DNA of 64,000 bases from Saccharopolyspora rosea (GCF_025643595.1 NZ_CP102826.1:2170001-2234000); one strand, 5' to 3'; positions 10,311-19,927 are shown, counted from the first letter of the stretch. The notes: generated by a model from the sequence alone, not told the origin. Numbers and translations are program-made.

Positions 10311-10586
10311 ATGGAACGCAACCCCACCAGCCCCACCGCCAAAGCTCCCGACACCAACTTCACCGGGGACGTCTACGTCAACCCGATCCACCGCGGGGAG
10401 GACCCGTCGCGGCTGATCGTCAGCCGCGTGCGCTTCACCCCCGGTGCCCGCACGAACTGGCACTCCCACGCCGTCGGCCAAACCCTGCACGTCACCGACG
10501 GGATCGGCCTGGTGGTCACCCGCGACGGCACCACGTGGTTCGAACCCGTCACCGACGAGCAGTACCGAGCCGCCCACCAGCGATGA
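10311..10586 (+). pseudogene. Cupin protein with an internal deletion
   Basis: The ATG has AGGAG 10 nt upstream and gives 91 residues. The first cupin motif is intact (VRFTPGARTNWHSHAVGQTL), but after GIGLVVTRDG the protein jumps to the family's C-terminal tail (TTWFEPVTDEQY). Related small cupins have about 130 residues, so roughly 40 residues, including the second metal-binding motif with its PGD turn and His, appear to be missing in frame. The product is unlikely to be a functional metal-binding cupin. It sits head to head with the decayed CMD gene. Confidence 0.6.
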
Positions 10587-10656
10587 GCCCATCCGCCGTG
10601 CTGGCGCGGGGACTCCCCCCGCCCGCACGGCCCGTGAGCGCGACCTCCGCGGCAGC

Positions 10657-11643
10657 TCAGAACGCCGGGAGACCCGCGGTCTGGGCGGTGTGCAGGTTCC
10701 GGATGACGTTGCGCGTGCACTTGCGGTCGCGGGACCGGTCCTCGCTGCACGGGGTCCGCCGGTACTTGTCGGCGCCGGACTCGAACAGCAGGTACGTGGT
10801 GCCCTTGTCGTTCGTGATGCCCTCGGCCAGGCTCGGAGCGCGGAAGCACTTGGCGGACTTGTCGATGTCGGTGGCGCCCTTGTCGACCACGTAGATGTTG
10901 CTGCGGTTCTGCCGCCCGGACGAGGTGCTGTAGAAGAAGTGGTCGCCGGCGACCATCATTCCCTGGGTGCGCTTGGGGACCTCGTACTTCTCGCCGGTGG
11001 TCAGCGAGCCGTCGGCGGCGACCCGGTAGGCGTACATCGCGTCCCGGCCGTGCGCGTTGAACCTGCCCGAGTACAGCACGTCCCCGTCGGCGGTCAGGAA
11101 GGACGAGCCGTAGACCTCGCGGGCCTTGCCGGTCTGCGCGAGCACACCGGGGTTCTTCTCCTTCAGCGCCTCGGCCACCTCGGACGCCTTGTACTTGCGG
11201 ATGGTGTGCCACTTCCCGGACTGCTTGCCGGAGACGAACACCCAGCCCTTGGCGACCGCGATGCCGCCGACGTGCGAGTAGGCGATCGGCACGCTTCCGA
11301 CGGTCTTGCCGTTGGCGGGGTCGACCCCGTAGATGCGGGCGGACTTGCCGTTCGCCTCGTACTCGGTGATCAGCAGCAGGTCCTTGCCACCGTCCCAGTC
11401 GTGCCACGTGGTGAGGCCCTGCGGCACGAAGTCGCCGAGACCCGGGATTTCCGGGCCACGACCGAACTTCTCGTTGTAGACCTTCCCGGCGGACTCGCCC
11501 TGGTAGAAGCTGCTGTCGCCGCCACCGGTGGAGTCGCACTTGATTCCCGCGGCGGTCGCGGTGGCGGGCACGACCGCCGCACCGCCGAGCGCCAGCGCGG
11601 CCGCCAACGCGGTCGTGGCGGTCTTGCGGATCGTCGATTTCAT
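10657..11643 (-). CDS. Secreted protein of unknown function, beta-propeller-like
   Basis: A 328-residue exported protein. The ATG at 11643 has GGGGAG 5 nt upstream. A Sec signal peptide with Arg/Lys start, Ala-rich core and ATATAA cleavage region covers about residues 1-32. The mature part has repeated short beta-strand units with Gly-Asp turns (DLLLITEYEANGK, GGIAVAKGWVFVSGKQ, DVLYSGRFN) that look like propeller blades. Two Cys pairs near the C-terminus may form disulphides. No catalytic motif is seen. It lies downstream of the APC permease gene on the same strand, with a 137-bp gap, so it may have its own promoter. Confidence 0.8.
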   Translation of the reverse strand: MKSTIRKTATTALAAALALGGAAVVPATATAAGIKCDSTGGGDSSFYQGESAGKVYNEKFGRGPEIPGLGDFVPQGLTTWHDWDGGKDLLLITEYEANGKSARIYGVDPANGKTVGSVPIAYSHVGGIAVAKGWVFVSGKQSGKWHTIRKYKASEVAEALKEKNPGVLAQTGKAREVYGSSFLTADGDVLYSGRFNAHGRDAMYAYRVAADGSLTTGEKYEVPKRTQGMMVAGDHFFYSTSSGRQNRSNIYVVDKGATDIDKSAKCFRAPSLAEGITNDKGTTYLLFESGADKYRRTPCSEDRSRDRKCTRNVIRNLHTAQTAGLPAF

Positions 11644-11780
11644 GACGTCTCCCCTGATGTCCGGTTCTCCCCCCAGGTGTTCCTCTCGGGGCGTGCGGAG
11701 ATCGGACGTGCGGCGGGCGGGACGGGTTCCCGGCGCGAGGACGACGGGAGCGACAACCGCATCCACGGCCCCGGGGTGGT

Positions 11781-13244
11781 TCAGCTGCGCGCGGGTGCGC
11801 GACGCCGGGCGAGCGCGTAGCCGACCAGGGCGAACGCCACGATCACCGCGAGGGTGCCGAAGGTGAACGACTCGAAGGTCAGGCGGGAGACGTTCCAGGA
11901 CTTCGCGAAGTCGTACGGCACGCCGAACAGGTGCTCCAGCAGACCGGGCGCGACGGTCTGCCACGCCCCGAGCAGCACCCACAGGTAGATCGCGCCGAAG
12001 CACACCGCCAGCCCGACTCCGCCGCCCGGCACCCGGAAGGGCCGCTCGACGTCCGGGTGCAGCCTGCGCAGTCGCAGCACCGCCGGGAAGATCAGCAGGT
12101 AGGACATCAGCAGCGTGCTGACGGCGATGTTGAGCACCACGGCGAACACGGCCGACGTCGCGCCGCGCTGGAGTTGCGTGGCGGCCAGCGTGAACAGGGT
12201 GGCCACCACACCGGACAGCAGGTTCACCCGCACCGGCGTGCTCAGCTTCGGGTGGAACGCGCCGAACCAGCGGGGGAACGCCCCGTCCGCGGCGGCGACG
12301 GCCTGCACCCGGTCCGACGCCATCATCCACGAACACCCCTGGTTGAACAGCACCACGACGAACGCCGCCGCGGCGGCGGACAGCATCGCGCCGGATGCGT
12401 TGCCGTAGACGGAGAAGACCTCGCGGACCGCGTCCATGAACCCGCCGAGCCCGCTGATCCGGTCGACCGGCACCACCGCGACGATGCCGAGCACCGGAAC
12501 CAGGTAGCACAGCGCGGAGATCACCCCGGAGGTCGCGACCATGATCGGCACGTCCCGCCGCGGGTTGTGCATCTCCTCCGCGGCGCCGTTGGGCGCTTCG
12601 AAGCCCACCAGCGCGAACATCAGCACCGGGACCACGCCGAGGAATCCGGCGACGGTGGGCAGGAAGCTCGTGCTCCCGTGGATTCCGTTGTGGACGGCGT
12701 AGATCACGACCGTGACCGCGAACAGCAGCACCAGCGCGACCTTGACGATCGCGCCGAGCGTGACGAACCACTTGCCGTGCCGCAGGCTGACGATCGCGCC
12801 CAGGATGGCCGCCCAGATGAACACCAGCTTGAACGCGTAGTCGCCGATGCTGCCGGACGCGGTCGGCACCAGGTAGGTCTCCCAGGTGGTCGCGGCCAGG
12901 AACGCGATCGATCCGCCCAGCCACACCGGGTTGGTGATCCAGTACAGCATCGTGCCCACGCCGGCGGCCAACCGCCCGAACGCCAGCCGCAGCCACACGT
13001 ACGGCCCGCCCTCCTGCGGGAACGCGCTGCCCAGCTCGGCCATCACCAGCCCGTAGGGGAACAGGAACGTCACCACCAGCACGGCCGTCCAGGTGAACGC
13101 CTCGGCGCCGGAAGTGGCGATCTGGCCGACCGTGTCCAGCGAGATGATCGCGGCGATGGCGAAGAAGATGGTGTCCACGCGGCGCAGGTTGCGGCGGACG
13201 TTGCCGATCTCGCCGCCGGCGAGCGGAGTGTGCGTGCTGGTCAT
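11781..13244 (-). CDS. APC-superfamily amino acid/amine permease
   Basis: A 487-residue integral membrane protein with about 12 hydrophobic segments and the N-terminal APC pattern (IISLDTVGQIATSGAEAFTW, then FPQEGGPYVWLRLAFG). It probably imports amino acids or amines by cation symport. The ATG at 13244 overlaps the stop of the amidohydrolase gene (ATGA) and has GGAGG upstream. It is the last gene of a coupled operon that also holds an NCS1 permease, so the pathway has two uptake systems. Substrate is not predictable from sequence alone. Confidence 0.88.
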   Translation of the reverse strand: MTSTHTPLAGGEIGNVRRNLRRVDTIFFAIAAIISLDTVGQIATSGAEAFTWTAVLVVTFLFPYGLVMAELGSAFPQEGGPYVWLRLAFGRLAAGVGTMLYWITNPVWLGGSIAFLAATTWETYLVPTASGSIGDYAFKLVFIWAAILGAIVSLRHGKWFVTLGAIVKVALVLLFAVTVVIYAVHNGIHGSTSFLPTVAGFLGVVPVLMFALVGFEAPNGAAEEMHNPRRDVPIMVATSGVISALCYLVPVLGIVAVVPVDRISGLGGFMDAVREVFSVYGNASGAMLSAAAAAFVVVLFNQGCSWMMASDRVQAVAAADGAFPRWFGAFHPKLSTPVRVNLLSGVVATLFTLAATQLQRGATSAVFAVVLNIAVSTLLMSYLLIFPAVLRLRRLHPDVERPFRVPGGGVGLAVCFGAIYLWVLLGAWQTVAPGLLEHLFGVPYDFAKSWNVSRLTFESFTFGTLAVIVAFALVGYALARRRAPARS

Positions 13245-14884
13245 GGGACCTCCGACTGGTGGACGACGCGGCCGTCGGCGACGGTCGTCACGACCCGCAG
13301 GGTGCCGAGTTCGTCGGCCGGGACCGCGCAGGGGTCCCGGTCCAGCACCACGAGGTCGGCGGCGCGGCCGCGGCTGAGCGTTCCGGTTTCGTGGTCGAGG
13401 TGGTTGGCGCGGGCCGCCCCGCTGGTGTACGCGGCCAGCGCCGCGCCGACGGTCACGGCCTGCTCCGGCAGCAGCGGATCGTGCCGGGAGCGGTGGTCCT
13501 GGGCGTGCGGGTCGTCCGGCGGTGCGGTGCGGTTGACCGCGACGTGCACGCCCCACAGCGGATTCGGACTGGACACCGGCCAGTCGCTGCCCGCCGCCAG
13601 CGGCACCCCCGCCCGTGCGAGCGAACCGAACGCGAAGTGGTGCCGCTGCTGCTCCTCGCCGAGGAAGGGCAGTTTGGTGTCGACGAGCACGGGGTCGTTG
13701 CGCGCCCACAGCGGTTGGATGTTGGCGATCACACCGAGTTCGCGCATGCGCACCACGTCCACCGGGTCGATGAGGTCGAGGTGCGCGATCTGGTGGCGCC
13801 GGTCGGTCCCGCGCTCCGCCGCGCGGACGGCGTCGAGGCACTCGCGGACCGCCCGGTCGCCGACCGCGTGGAAGTGCACGTCGAAACCTGCTGCGTCGAG
13901 CCGGGCGGTCGCCTCGGCCAGCTCCGCCGGGTCGATGAAGCTGATGCCCCGCTCGTGCCCGTGCCCGCGGTACGGTTCGAGCACCGCGGCGGTGAGGTTC
14001 TCGCACACCCCGTCCTGCATGATCTTCACCGCGGTCGGCCGGAACCGGCCGTGGACGATGCCGTCGCGGCGGTCCACCAGTTCGGCGACCTGCTCGACGC
14101 CCACTCCCCGTCGCCACCACAGCGCGCCGACCACGCGCGCGGTCAGCAGTCCGCGGTCCGCGAGCGACGCGTACGCGTCGAAGGGGTCCGGGATGCCCAA
14201 CGCGTCCCCGACCGCCGCGTCCTGCCAGGCTGTGATGCCGAGGCCGTGCAGGTACCGCTGTGCCTGCAGGATCGCCTCTTCGATGCGCCGCCGCCCCGGC
14301 GGCGGCAGCAGCCGGGTGACCAGCTCGACGGCTCCCTCGACGAGCATTCCGGTGGGTCGGCCGTCCGCGTCGCGCAGGATCCGGCCGTCCGGCGGATCCG
14401 GGGTGTCGCGGGTGATCCCGGCCCGCCGCAGCGCGGCGGTGTTCACCCAGGCGCCGTGGCCGTCGTGGCTGGTGAACACCGCCGGGCGGGCGCCGGTGAC
14501 GGCGTCGAGGTCGGTGCGGGACGGGAACCCGCCGGGGAAGACGTCGCCGTACCAGCCCGCGCCCCTGATCCACTCCTCGCCGGGCAGCGACGCCGCGTAC
14601 GCGTGGATGCGGTCGAGGTAGTCGGCCAGTCCGTGCAGGTCGGTGAGGTCGCACTCCAACCGCTGAAGACCGCCGATCACGGGGTGCACGTGGGCGTCCT
14701 GGAACGCGGGCAGCAGCGCACCGCCCCGCAGGTCCACGACGTCGGTTCCGGGACCCAGCAGCGGACGCACCTCGTCGTCGCCGAGGCCGATGATCCGACC
14801 ACCGGCCACCGCCAGCGCGTTCGCCCGGCCTCCGTCCATCGTGTGCACGGGTCCGTTGTGGAAGACGAGATCCGCGCGGGTCAC
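13241..14884 (-). CDS. YtcJ-like metal-dependent amidohydrolase
   Basis: A 547-residue amidohydrolase of the COG1574/YtcJ group. Metal and fold motifs seen are QDAHVHP near residue 60, a Lys in the AVKIMQDG segment, HFHAVGDRA, IAHLDLIDP and AAGSDWPV for the late Asp. These enzymes hydrolyse amide or cyclic amide bonds, often in N-acyl or N-heterocyclic compounds. The start GTG (14884) overlaps the upstream permease stop (GTGA), and its own stop overlaps the downstream APC permease start. Placement between two permeases and after an aminotransferase/aldehyde dehydrogenase pair suggests a catabolic route for an imported amide or cyclic amine. Confidence 0.9.
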   Translation of the reverse strand: MTRADLVFHNGPVHTMDGGRANALAVAGGRIIGLGDDEVRPLLGPGTDVVDLRGGALLPAFQDAHVHPVIGGLQRLECDLTDLHGLADYLDRIHAYAASLPGEEWIRGAGWYGDVFPGGFPSRTDLDAVTGARPAVFTSHDGHGAWVNTAALRRAGITRDTPDPPDGRILRDADGRPTGMLVEGAVELVTRLLPPPGRRRIEEAILQAQRYLHGLGITAWQDAAVGDALGIPDPFDAYASLADRGLLTARVVGALWWRRGVGVEQVAELVDRRDGIVHGRFRPTAVKIMQDGVCENLTAAVLEPYRGHGHERGISFIDPAELAEATARLDAAGFDVHFHAVGDRAVRECLDAVRAAERGTDRRHQIAHLDLIDPVDVVRMRELGVIANIQPLWARNDPVLVDTKLPFLGEEQQRHHFAFGSLARAGVPLAAGSDWPVSSPNPLWGVHVAVNRTAPPDDPHAQDHRSRHDPLLPEQAVTVGAALAAYTSGAARANHLDHETGTLSRGRAADLVVLDRDPCAVPADELGTLRVVTTVADGRVVHQSEVP

Positions 14885-16293
14885 GACACCACCTCCGTTT
14901 CCGCCGCGGTCGTCGGCTGCAACCGCACCAGCGCGGGACGCCGGCGCGCCAGCTGGTGGTAGAGGACGCACGAGACGGCCAGCCCGACCAGCCAGGCGAC
15001 GTCGACCCCGCCGAGCGCGGTGGCGATCGGTCCGGTGTAGACATTCGTCATCATGAAGGGGATCTGCAGCAGCGCGCCCAGCGCGAAGACGAGCAGTGCA
15101 CCGGCGTTCCAGCGGCCGTAACCGCCGCCGTCGGCGCGGAAGAAGGCGTCGACGTCGTAGTCACCACGGCGGACCAGGTAGTAGTCGACCAGGTTCACCG
15201 CCGACCACGGGATGAGCACGTACAGCAGGATGCTGAGGAAGCTGAAGTAGGCGGTGGCGAACCCGCTCTGCGCCTCGACCGCGATCCACAGCCCCACCAG
15301 GTGCAGGACCGCCGTCGTCGCCAGGCGGGCCCGGACCCCGGGCACCCAGCCGCGTCGGAACGTCTCGCCGAGGGTGAGGGCGCACAGGCTGCTGCAGTAG
15401 GCGTTCACCGAGTTACCGGCGGTGGCGGCGAGCGCGAACCCGAACAGCACGACGAAGCCGATCAGCGGACCGAGCAACTCGTCGAGCCCGCTCATGGTGT
15501 CGGCGCCGTGCGAGGCCAGCCCGACGGCCGCCCCGAGGACCATCAGCAGCGCGCTGCTGGCGACGCATCCGCTGTAGGAGCCCCAGAAAGCGCCCCGCGC
15601 TCCGGTGTCGCGCGGCATGTAGCGCGAGTAGTCGGAGACGTAGGGTGCGTACGTCAGCTGCCACACGACGCCGATCGCCAGCATGCCCAGGAATCCCGAG
15701 GCGCTGAACCGGCCCTCGTGCACGACCGCCCCCAGCGCCCCGCCGGACAGCAGGCGCACGAACGCCACCAGCACGAGCGCCCCGACGACGTAGGAGCTCC
15801 ACGCGGTGATCCGGCGCACCAGGTCGTGCCCGAACACGCTGACGACCAGGCTGATCGCGGTGCACAGCAGGAGCGTGCCCACCTCGTCCATGCCCGGTGC
15901 GATCTGGTGCACCGATCCGGCGGCCACCACCAGGTTCGACGAGAAGTAGCCGACGAACATCACCAGTGCGACCAGCACGATGACGGCCGCGCCGTACGCG
16001 CCGAACTGACCGCGCGCCTGGAGCATCTGCGGTACGCCGAGCCGCGGCCCCTGCGCCGCGTGCAGCGCCATGCCGATGCCACCGAGCATGTTCCCGACCA
16101 GCACGGCGACGATCGCCCACCCCAGCGACAAGCCGAGCACGGTGGTGGCCGTCGCGCCGGTCACCACCGCCAGCGGCGTCATGTTCATCCCGAACCAGAT
16201 GGCCACCAGGCCCCTGCTCGTCCCGTGCCGTTCGTCTTCCGGGATGGGAGCGATGGTCTGACGCTCCACTGTGAACAGACGACCGCCGGTCAT
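14881..16293 (-). CDS. NCS1-family nucleobase/cytosine-type permease
   Basis: A 470-residue membrane protein of the purine-cytosine permease (NCS1) family, with the N-terminal motif LVAIWFGMNMTPLAVVTGAT and about 12 membrane segments. Family members import cytosine, allantoin, hydantoins and related ring compounds with Na+ or H+. The ATG at 16293 overlaps the aminotransferase stop (ATGA) and its stop overlaps the amidohydrolase start (GTGA), so it is translated in series. A ring-amide substrate would fit the following amidohydrolase, but this is inference. Confidence 0.9.
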   Translation of the reverse strand: MTGGRLFTVERQTIAPIPEDERHGTSRGLVAIWFGMNMTPLAVVTGATATTVLGLSLGWAIVAVLVGNMLGGIGMALHAAQGPRLGVPQMLQARGQFGAYGAAVIVLVALVMFVGYFSSNLVVAAGSVHQIAPGMDEVGTLLLCTAISLVVSVFGHDLVRRITAWSSYVVGALVLVAFVRLLSGGALGAVVHEGRFSASGFLGMLAIGVVWQLTYAPYVSDYSRYMPRDTGARGAFWGSYSGCVASSALLMVLGAAVGLASHGADTMSGLDELLGPLIGFVVLFGFALAATAGNSVNAYCSSLCALTLGETFRRGWVPGVRARLATTAVLHLVGLWIAVEAQSGFATAYFSFLSILLYVLIPWSAVNLVDYYLVRRGDYDVDAFFRADGGGYGRWNAGALLVFALGALLQIPFMMTNVYTGPIATALGGVDVAWLVGLAVSCVLYHQLARRRPALVRLQPTTAAETEVVS

Positions 16294-17638
16294 CTCGCCG
16301 CACCCCGGTGCACGGTGCCGTCGGGCGTGGTCCTGGACAGGACTTCCGCGATGGACTCGGCGATCCTGGTCGCCTCGGCTTCGCCGAGCGTGAGCGCGGG
16401 GGACAGGACCAGAGCGGTGGCCGCGTCGCGGACGATCACGCCGTGCTCGGCGCGGATGGTGTCGGCGATGTGCTGGATGCCGGGCAGCGGTTCGCGGGTT
16501 GTCGGGTCGGCGACCAGTTCGACGCCCAGCATCATGCCGACGTTGCGGACTTCGCCCACCAGCGGGACGTCGGCCAGTGCGCGGCGCAGTTCGGCGGCGA
16601 GGAAGTCGCCGATCTTCGGGGCGCGTTCGACCAGACCTTCGCGGTCGATGATGTCGAGGTTGGCCAGTGCCACCGCGCAGGCCGTGGGGTGGCCGTTGTA
16701 GGTGTAGCCCATCGGGAAGCCGTGGTCGCGGCCGAGTTCGGTGGCCACGTGGTCGGCGACCAGCACGGCGCCCAGCGGCAGGTAGCCGCTGGTGATGCCT
16801 TTGGCGGTGACCACGATGTCCGGGCGCACGCCGAAGTGGTCGGCGGCGAACCAGGTGCCGACCCGTCCGTAGGCGGTGACGACCTCGTCGAGGACGAGCA
16901 GGATCCCGTTGCGCCGCAGCACTTCCGCGACGCGCGGCCAGTAGTCGTCGGGCGGCACGACCATGCCCGCCACGCCCATGATCGGTTCGCCGATCATCGC
17001 CGCGATGTTCTGCGCGCCGATGCGGTCGATCGTCTCCTCCAGCTCTGCGATGCAGAAGTCGGTGCAGTCGCGGCCGTCGAACAGCTCCGCGCGGTACGGC
17101 CAGGGCGGGGTGAGGTGGGCGACGTGCGGCATCATCGGCCCGAATCCGTCGTGGAGAGGTCGAAACCGGTCACCGAACCGCCGCCGTAGGCGATGCCGTG
17201 GTAGGCGCGGTGGCGGCCGAGGATCCAGGTCCGCGAGGACTCGCCGCGGCGGTGGTGGTAGTAGCGGGCCATCTTGATGGCGGCCTCGTTGCCCTCGGAA
17301 CCGCCCGAGGTGTAGTAGACGTGGTCCAGCGGTTCGGGACTGATCGACACCAGCCGTTCGGCGAGCTCGACGGCGCGGTCGTTGGAGAACTCCCAGAAGC
17401 TGGTGAAGTACTCCAGGCGGGCCATCTGCTCGCGGGCGACGTCGGCGAGCTCGGCGCGACCGTGCCCCACCTGCGCCAGCCACAGCCCGCCGGTGGCGTC
17501 CAGGTATTCCCGGCCGTGGCTGTCGCGCAGCCGGGAGCCTTCGCCTTCGACCATGATCACCCGCTCGGTGGCGCTGGACGGCAGGTAGGGGTGGATGATG
17601 TGGGCGCGGTCGAGCGCCGCCAGATCGGTGCGGTGCAC
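16290..17638 (-). pseudogene. Class III PLP aminotransferase, single frameshift
   Basis: Two reading frames together encode a full class III aminotransferase of about 449 residues. The first (GTG 17638 to a stop at 17132) holds the N-terminus through YTSGGSEGNEAAIKMARYYH. The second continues with GFGPMMPHVAHL and contains the PLP lysine motif DIVVTAKGITSGYLPLG. A missing base near 17158 breaks the frame within the segment that should read GFDPLHDGFG. Restoring one base gives exactly 450 codons, so it is a recent mutation or a sequencing error. GGAGG lies 9 nt before the GTG. The family transfers omega-amino groups. The aldehyde dehydrogenase 21 bp upstream would oxidise the resulting semialdehyde. 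Confidence 0.85.
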
Positions 17639-17659
17639 AGCGGTTTCCTCCTGGTCGGT

Positions 17660-19144
17660 TCAGTACTTGAGCCACGTCGTGCGCAGGCCGGTGAACTTCT
17701 CGATCGCGTGCAGCGAGAGGTCGCGACCGAACCCGGAGTCGCCGAACCCGCCGAAGGGCGCCAGCACGCTCAGCGCGTCGACGGTGTTCACCGACACGGT
17801 TCCGACGCGCAGCCGCGAGGCCACCCGGTGGGCGCGGGCCAGATCGCCGGTCCACACCGAGGCGGCCAGGGCGTAGCGGCTGTCGGCGGCGAGTTCGACG
17901 GCTTCCTCCTCGGTGTCGAAGCCGATCACGGTCAGCACCGGGCCGAAGATCTCCTCCCGCGCGATGCGCATCCCGTTGTCGGCGCCGGTGAACACGGTCG
18001 GTTCGATGAAGCTGCCGCGGCCGTCGACGGTGAGACCGCGCCCGCCGCAGGCGGTTTCGGCGGTGCGCCGCCCTTCGGCGAGGTAGCCCAGCACCCGGTC
18101 GGCGTGTTCGGCGGAGACCATCGCCCCGATGCCGCAGTCCGGGTCGAGCGGGTTGCCCGGCCGGTACCGGGCGGCGTGCCGCACGATGCGCTGGACGAGT
18201 TCGTCCTGCACCGACCGGTGCACCAGCAGCCGCGAGTTCGACGAGCACACCTGGCCGGCGTTGTAGAACGCGCCGAAGCACGCCTTGTCCGCCGCCGCGT
18301 CGAGATCGGCGTCGGCGAAGACGATGTTCGGGCTCTTGCCGCCCATCTCCAGCCACACCGGTTTCCCGTTGGATTCGGCCGAATAGGCCAGGAAACGGCG
18401 GCCGACCTCGGTGGAGCCGGTGAACGCGACGCAGTCGACGTCGCGGTGCTCGCCCAGCGCGCGGCCGGCCTCCGGCCCGAGCCCCGGCAGCACGTTCAGC
18501 ACGCCGTCCGGCATGCCCGCGTGCGCGGCGAGTTCGGCCAGCAGCAGCGCGGAAAGCGGGGACTGCTCGGCGGGTTTGAGGACCGCGGTGTTGCCGGCCG
18601 CGAGCGCCGGGGCGAGCTTCCAGGACGCGATCTCCAACGGGTAGTTCCACGGCACGACGGCGGCCACGACGCCCACCGGCAGCCGGTCGACCCAGGCGTG
18701 GTCGCCCGGTCCGGTCGGCACCACCTCGCCGCAGCACTTGTCGATGGCCTCGGCGTACCAGCGGAACGTCGCCGCGCTCCCGGGCACGTCCACGGCCAGC
18801 GCTTCGCGGACCGGTTTGCCCATGTCCAGCGATTCGAGCAGCGCGAGTTCCGCGGCGTGCTCCTCGATCGCGTCGGCGACGGCGAGCAGCACGCGTTTGC
18901 GCAGCTGGGCGTCCTGCGCCCAGCCGGTGCCGTCGAAAGCCGCGCGGGCCGCGGCCACCGCCGCGTCGGCCTCGGCCGGTCCGCAGGCGGCGACGGCGGC
19001 CAGCACCTCGCCGGTGGCGGGGTTGACCGTGTCGAACGTCCGGCGGTCGGCGGCGGGGACGGGTTTGCCCGCGATGACGGCCTCGGTGCGCGGGCGCAGC
19101 CGTGCGGCGCGGCGGGTCCAGTCTTGCGTGGTCTGTTCGGGCAC
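17660..19144 (-). CDS. NAD(P)+-dependent aldehyde dehydrogenase
   Basis: A 494-residue aldehyde dehydrogenase of the betaine/aminobutyraldehyde type. Visible motifs are VVPWNYPLEIASWKLAPALA (NAD region), FTGSTEVGR, the general-base Glu in WLEMGGKSPNIV and the catalytic Cys in FYNAGQVCSSNS. The GTG at 19144 with GGGAG 7 nt upstream is chosen; a longer reading to 19267 lacks family similarity. First gene of the operon that continues with the aminotransferase and permeases. It is divergent from a TetR-family gene, with a perfect 6+6 bp dyad between them. Predicted role: oxidation of an amino- or semialdehyde to the acid. Confidence 0.93.
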   Translation of the reverse strand: MPEQTTQDWTRRAARLRPRTEAVIAGKPVPAADRRTFDTVNPATGEVLAAVAACGPAEADAAVAAARAAFDGTGWAQDAQLRKRVLLAVADAIEEHAAELALLESLDMGKPVREALAVDVPGSAATFRWYAEAIDKCCGEVVPTGPGDHAWVDRLPVGVVAAVVPWNYPLEIASWKLAPALAAGNTAVLKPAEQSPLSALLLAELAAHAGMPDGVLNVLPGLGPEAGRALGEHRDVDCVAFTGSTEVGRRFLAYSAESNGKPVWLEMGGKSPNIVFADADLDAAADKACFGAFYNAGQVCSSNSRLLVHRSVQDELVQRIVRHAARYRPGNPLDPDCGIGAMVSAEHADRVLGYLAEGRRTAETACGGRGLTVDGRGSFIEPTVFTGADNGMRIAREEIFGPVLTVIGFDTEEEAVELAADSRYALAASVWTGDLARAHRVASRLRVGTVSVNTVDALSVLAPFGGFGDSGFGRDLSLHAIEKFTGLRTTWLKY

Positions 19145-19198
19145 CGTCGCACTCCCTGCGAGTAGGGGGAAGGGGATTTCGGAGGAACGCCACGATTC

Positions 19199-19216
19199 TT
19201 TGAACGGGGATTCAAA
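19199..19216. promoter_or_regulatory. Putative TetR operator (perfect inverted repeat)
   Basis: TTTGAA-N6-TTCAAA is a perfect inverted repeat located between the divergent aldehyde dehydrogenase operon and the TetR gene. Its AT-rich half-sites stand out from the GC-rich background. It is a good candidate for the binding site of the adjacent regulator. Confidence 0.5.
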
Positions 19217-19315
19217 CCATGCGTAGAAGACAGGTTTCAGCACGCTGCCCAGCACTGTCAACATCACGCTGCATCGAGGTTGCCGAACCTGTCGATCTGT
19301 TCAGAGAATGGAGCG

Positions 19316-19927
19316 GTGCCACGACCCAAACGACAGGACGCCCGGCGCGCCTCGATCATCGCGGCCGCGGGGCGGGCGATCCGCACGCGCGGACTGGCCG
19401 GACTGCGCATCCGGGACATCGCCGAGGAGGCCGGGCTGTCCGCCGGCTCGGTGCTCTACTACTACCCGGAGACCGCCGATCTGCTGATCGAGGTGCACCG
19501 GACCACGGTGAACGACTTCTACCAGTCCCGGCTGGACCGGACCTCGTCCGCGGCGGACCCGCAGCAGCGGCTGGTCGCCACGGTGCGTTCGGGCTTGCCG
19601 TCCGGTCCCGACGACCACACCTGCCGGACGCTCTACGAGATGCACGCGCTCGCGGACGGCAGCGCCTCGCACGCCGCGCTGATGTCGAGCCTGTTCGACC
19701 GGGAGGTGATGCTCTACCGGTCGGTGCTGGACGTCGGGGCCGGCCTGGGCGTGTTCGACCTGTCCCGCCCGGTCGACGAGATCGCCCGCAACGCGGTCGT
19801 GCTGGAGGACGGCTACGGTCTGCACGTGATGAGCCGCACCAGCTCGGTCACCGCGGAGACGGCGCGGCAGCACATCCTCGGCTACCTCGCCGCGGTGACC
19901 GGTGTTCCGGGACTGGTGGCGGAGTGA
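19316..19927 (+). CDS. TetR-family transcriptional regulator
   Basis: A regulator of about 203 residues with an N-terminal TetR helix-turn-helix (LRIRDIAEEAGLSAGSVLYY, then YYPETADLL) and an all-helical ligand domain. The GTG at 19316 (start VPRPKRQDARR) is preferred; a TTG at 19280 would add an unconserved extension. It is divergent from the aldehyde dehydrogenase/aminotransferase/permease operon and is the probable local repressor of that operon, acting at the dyad at 19199. It ends 129 bp before the convergent LysR gene. Confidence 0.88.
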   Translation: MPRPKRQDARRASIIAAAGRAIRTRGLAGLRIRDIAEEAGLSAGSVLYYYPETADLLIEVHRTTVNDFYQSRLDRTSSAADPQQRLVATVRSGLPSGPDDHTCRTLYEMHALADGSASHAALMSSLFDREVMLYRSVLDVGAGLGVFDLSRPVDEIARNAVVLEDGYGLHVMSRTSSVTAETARQHILGYLAAVTGVPGLVAE

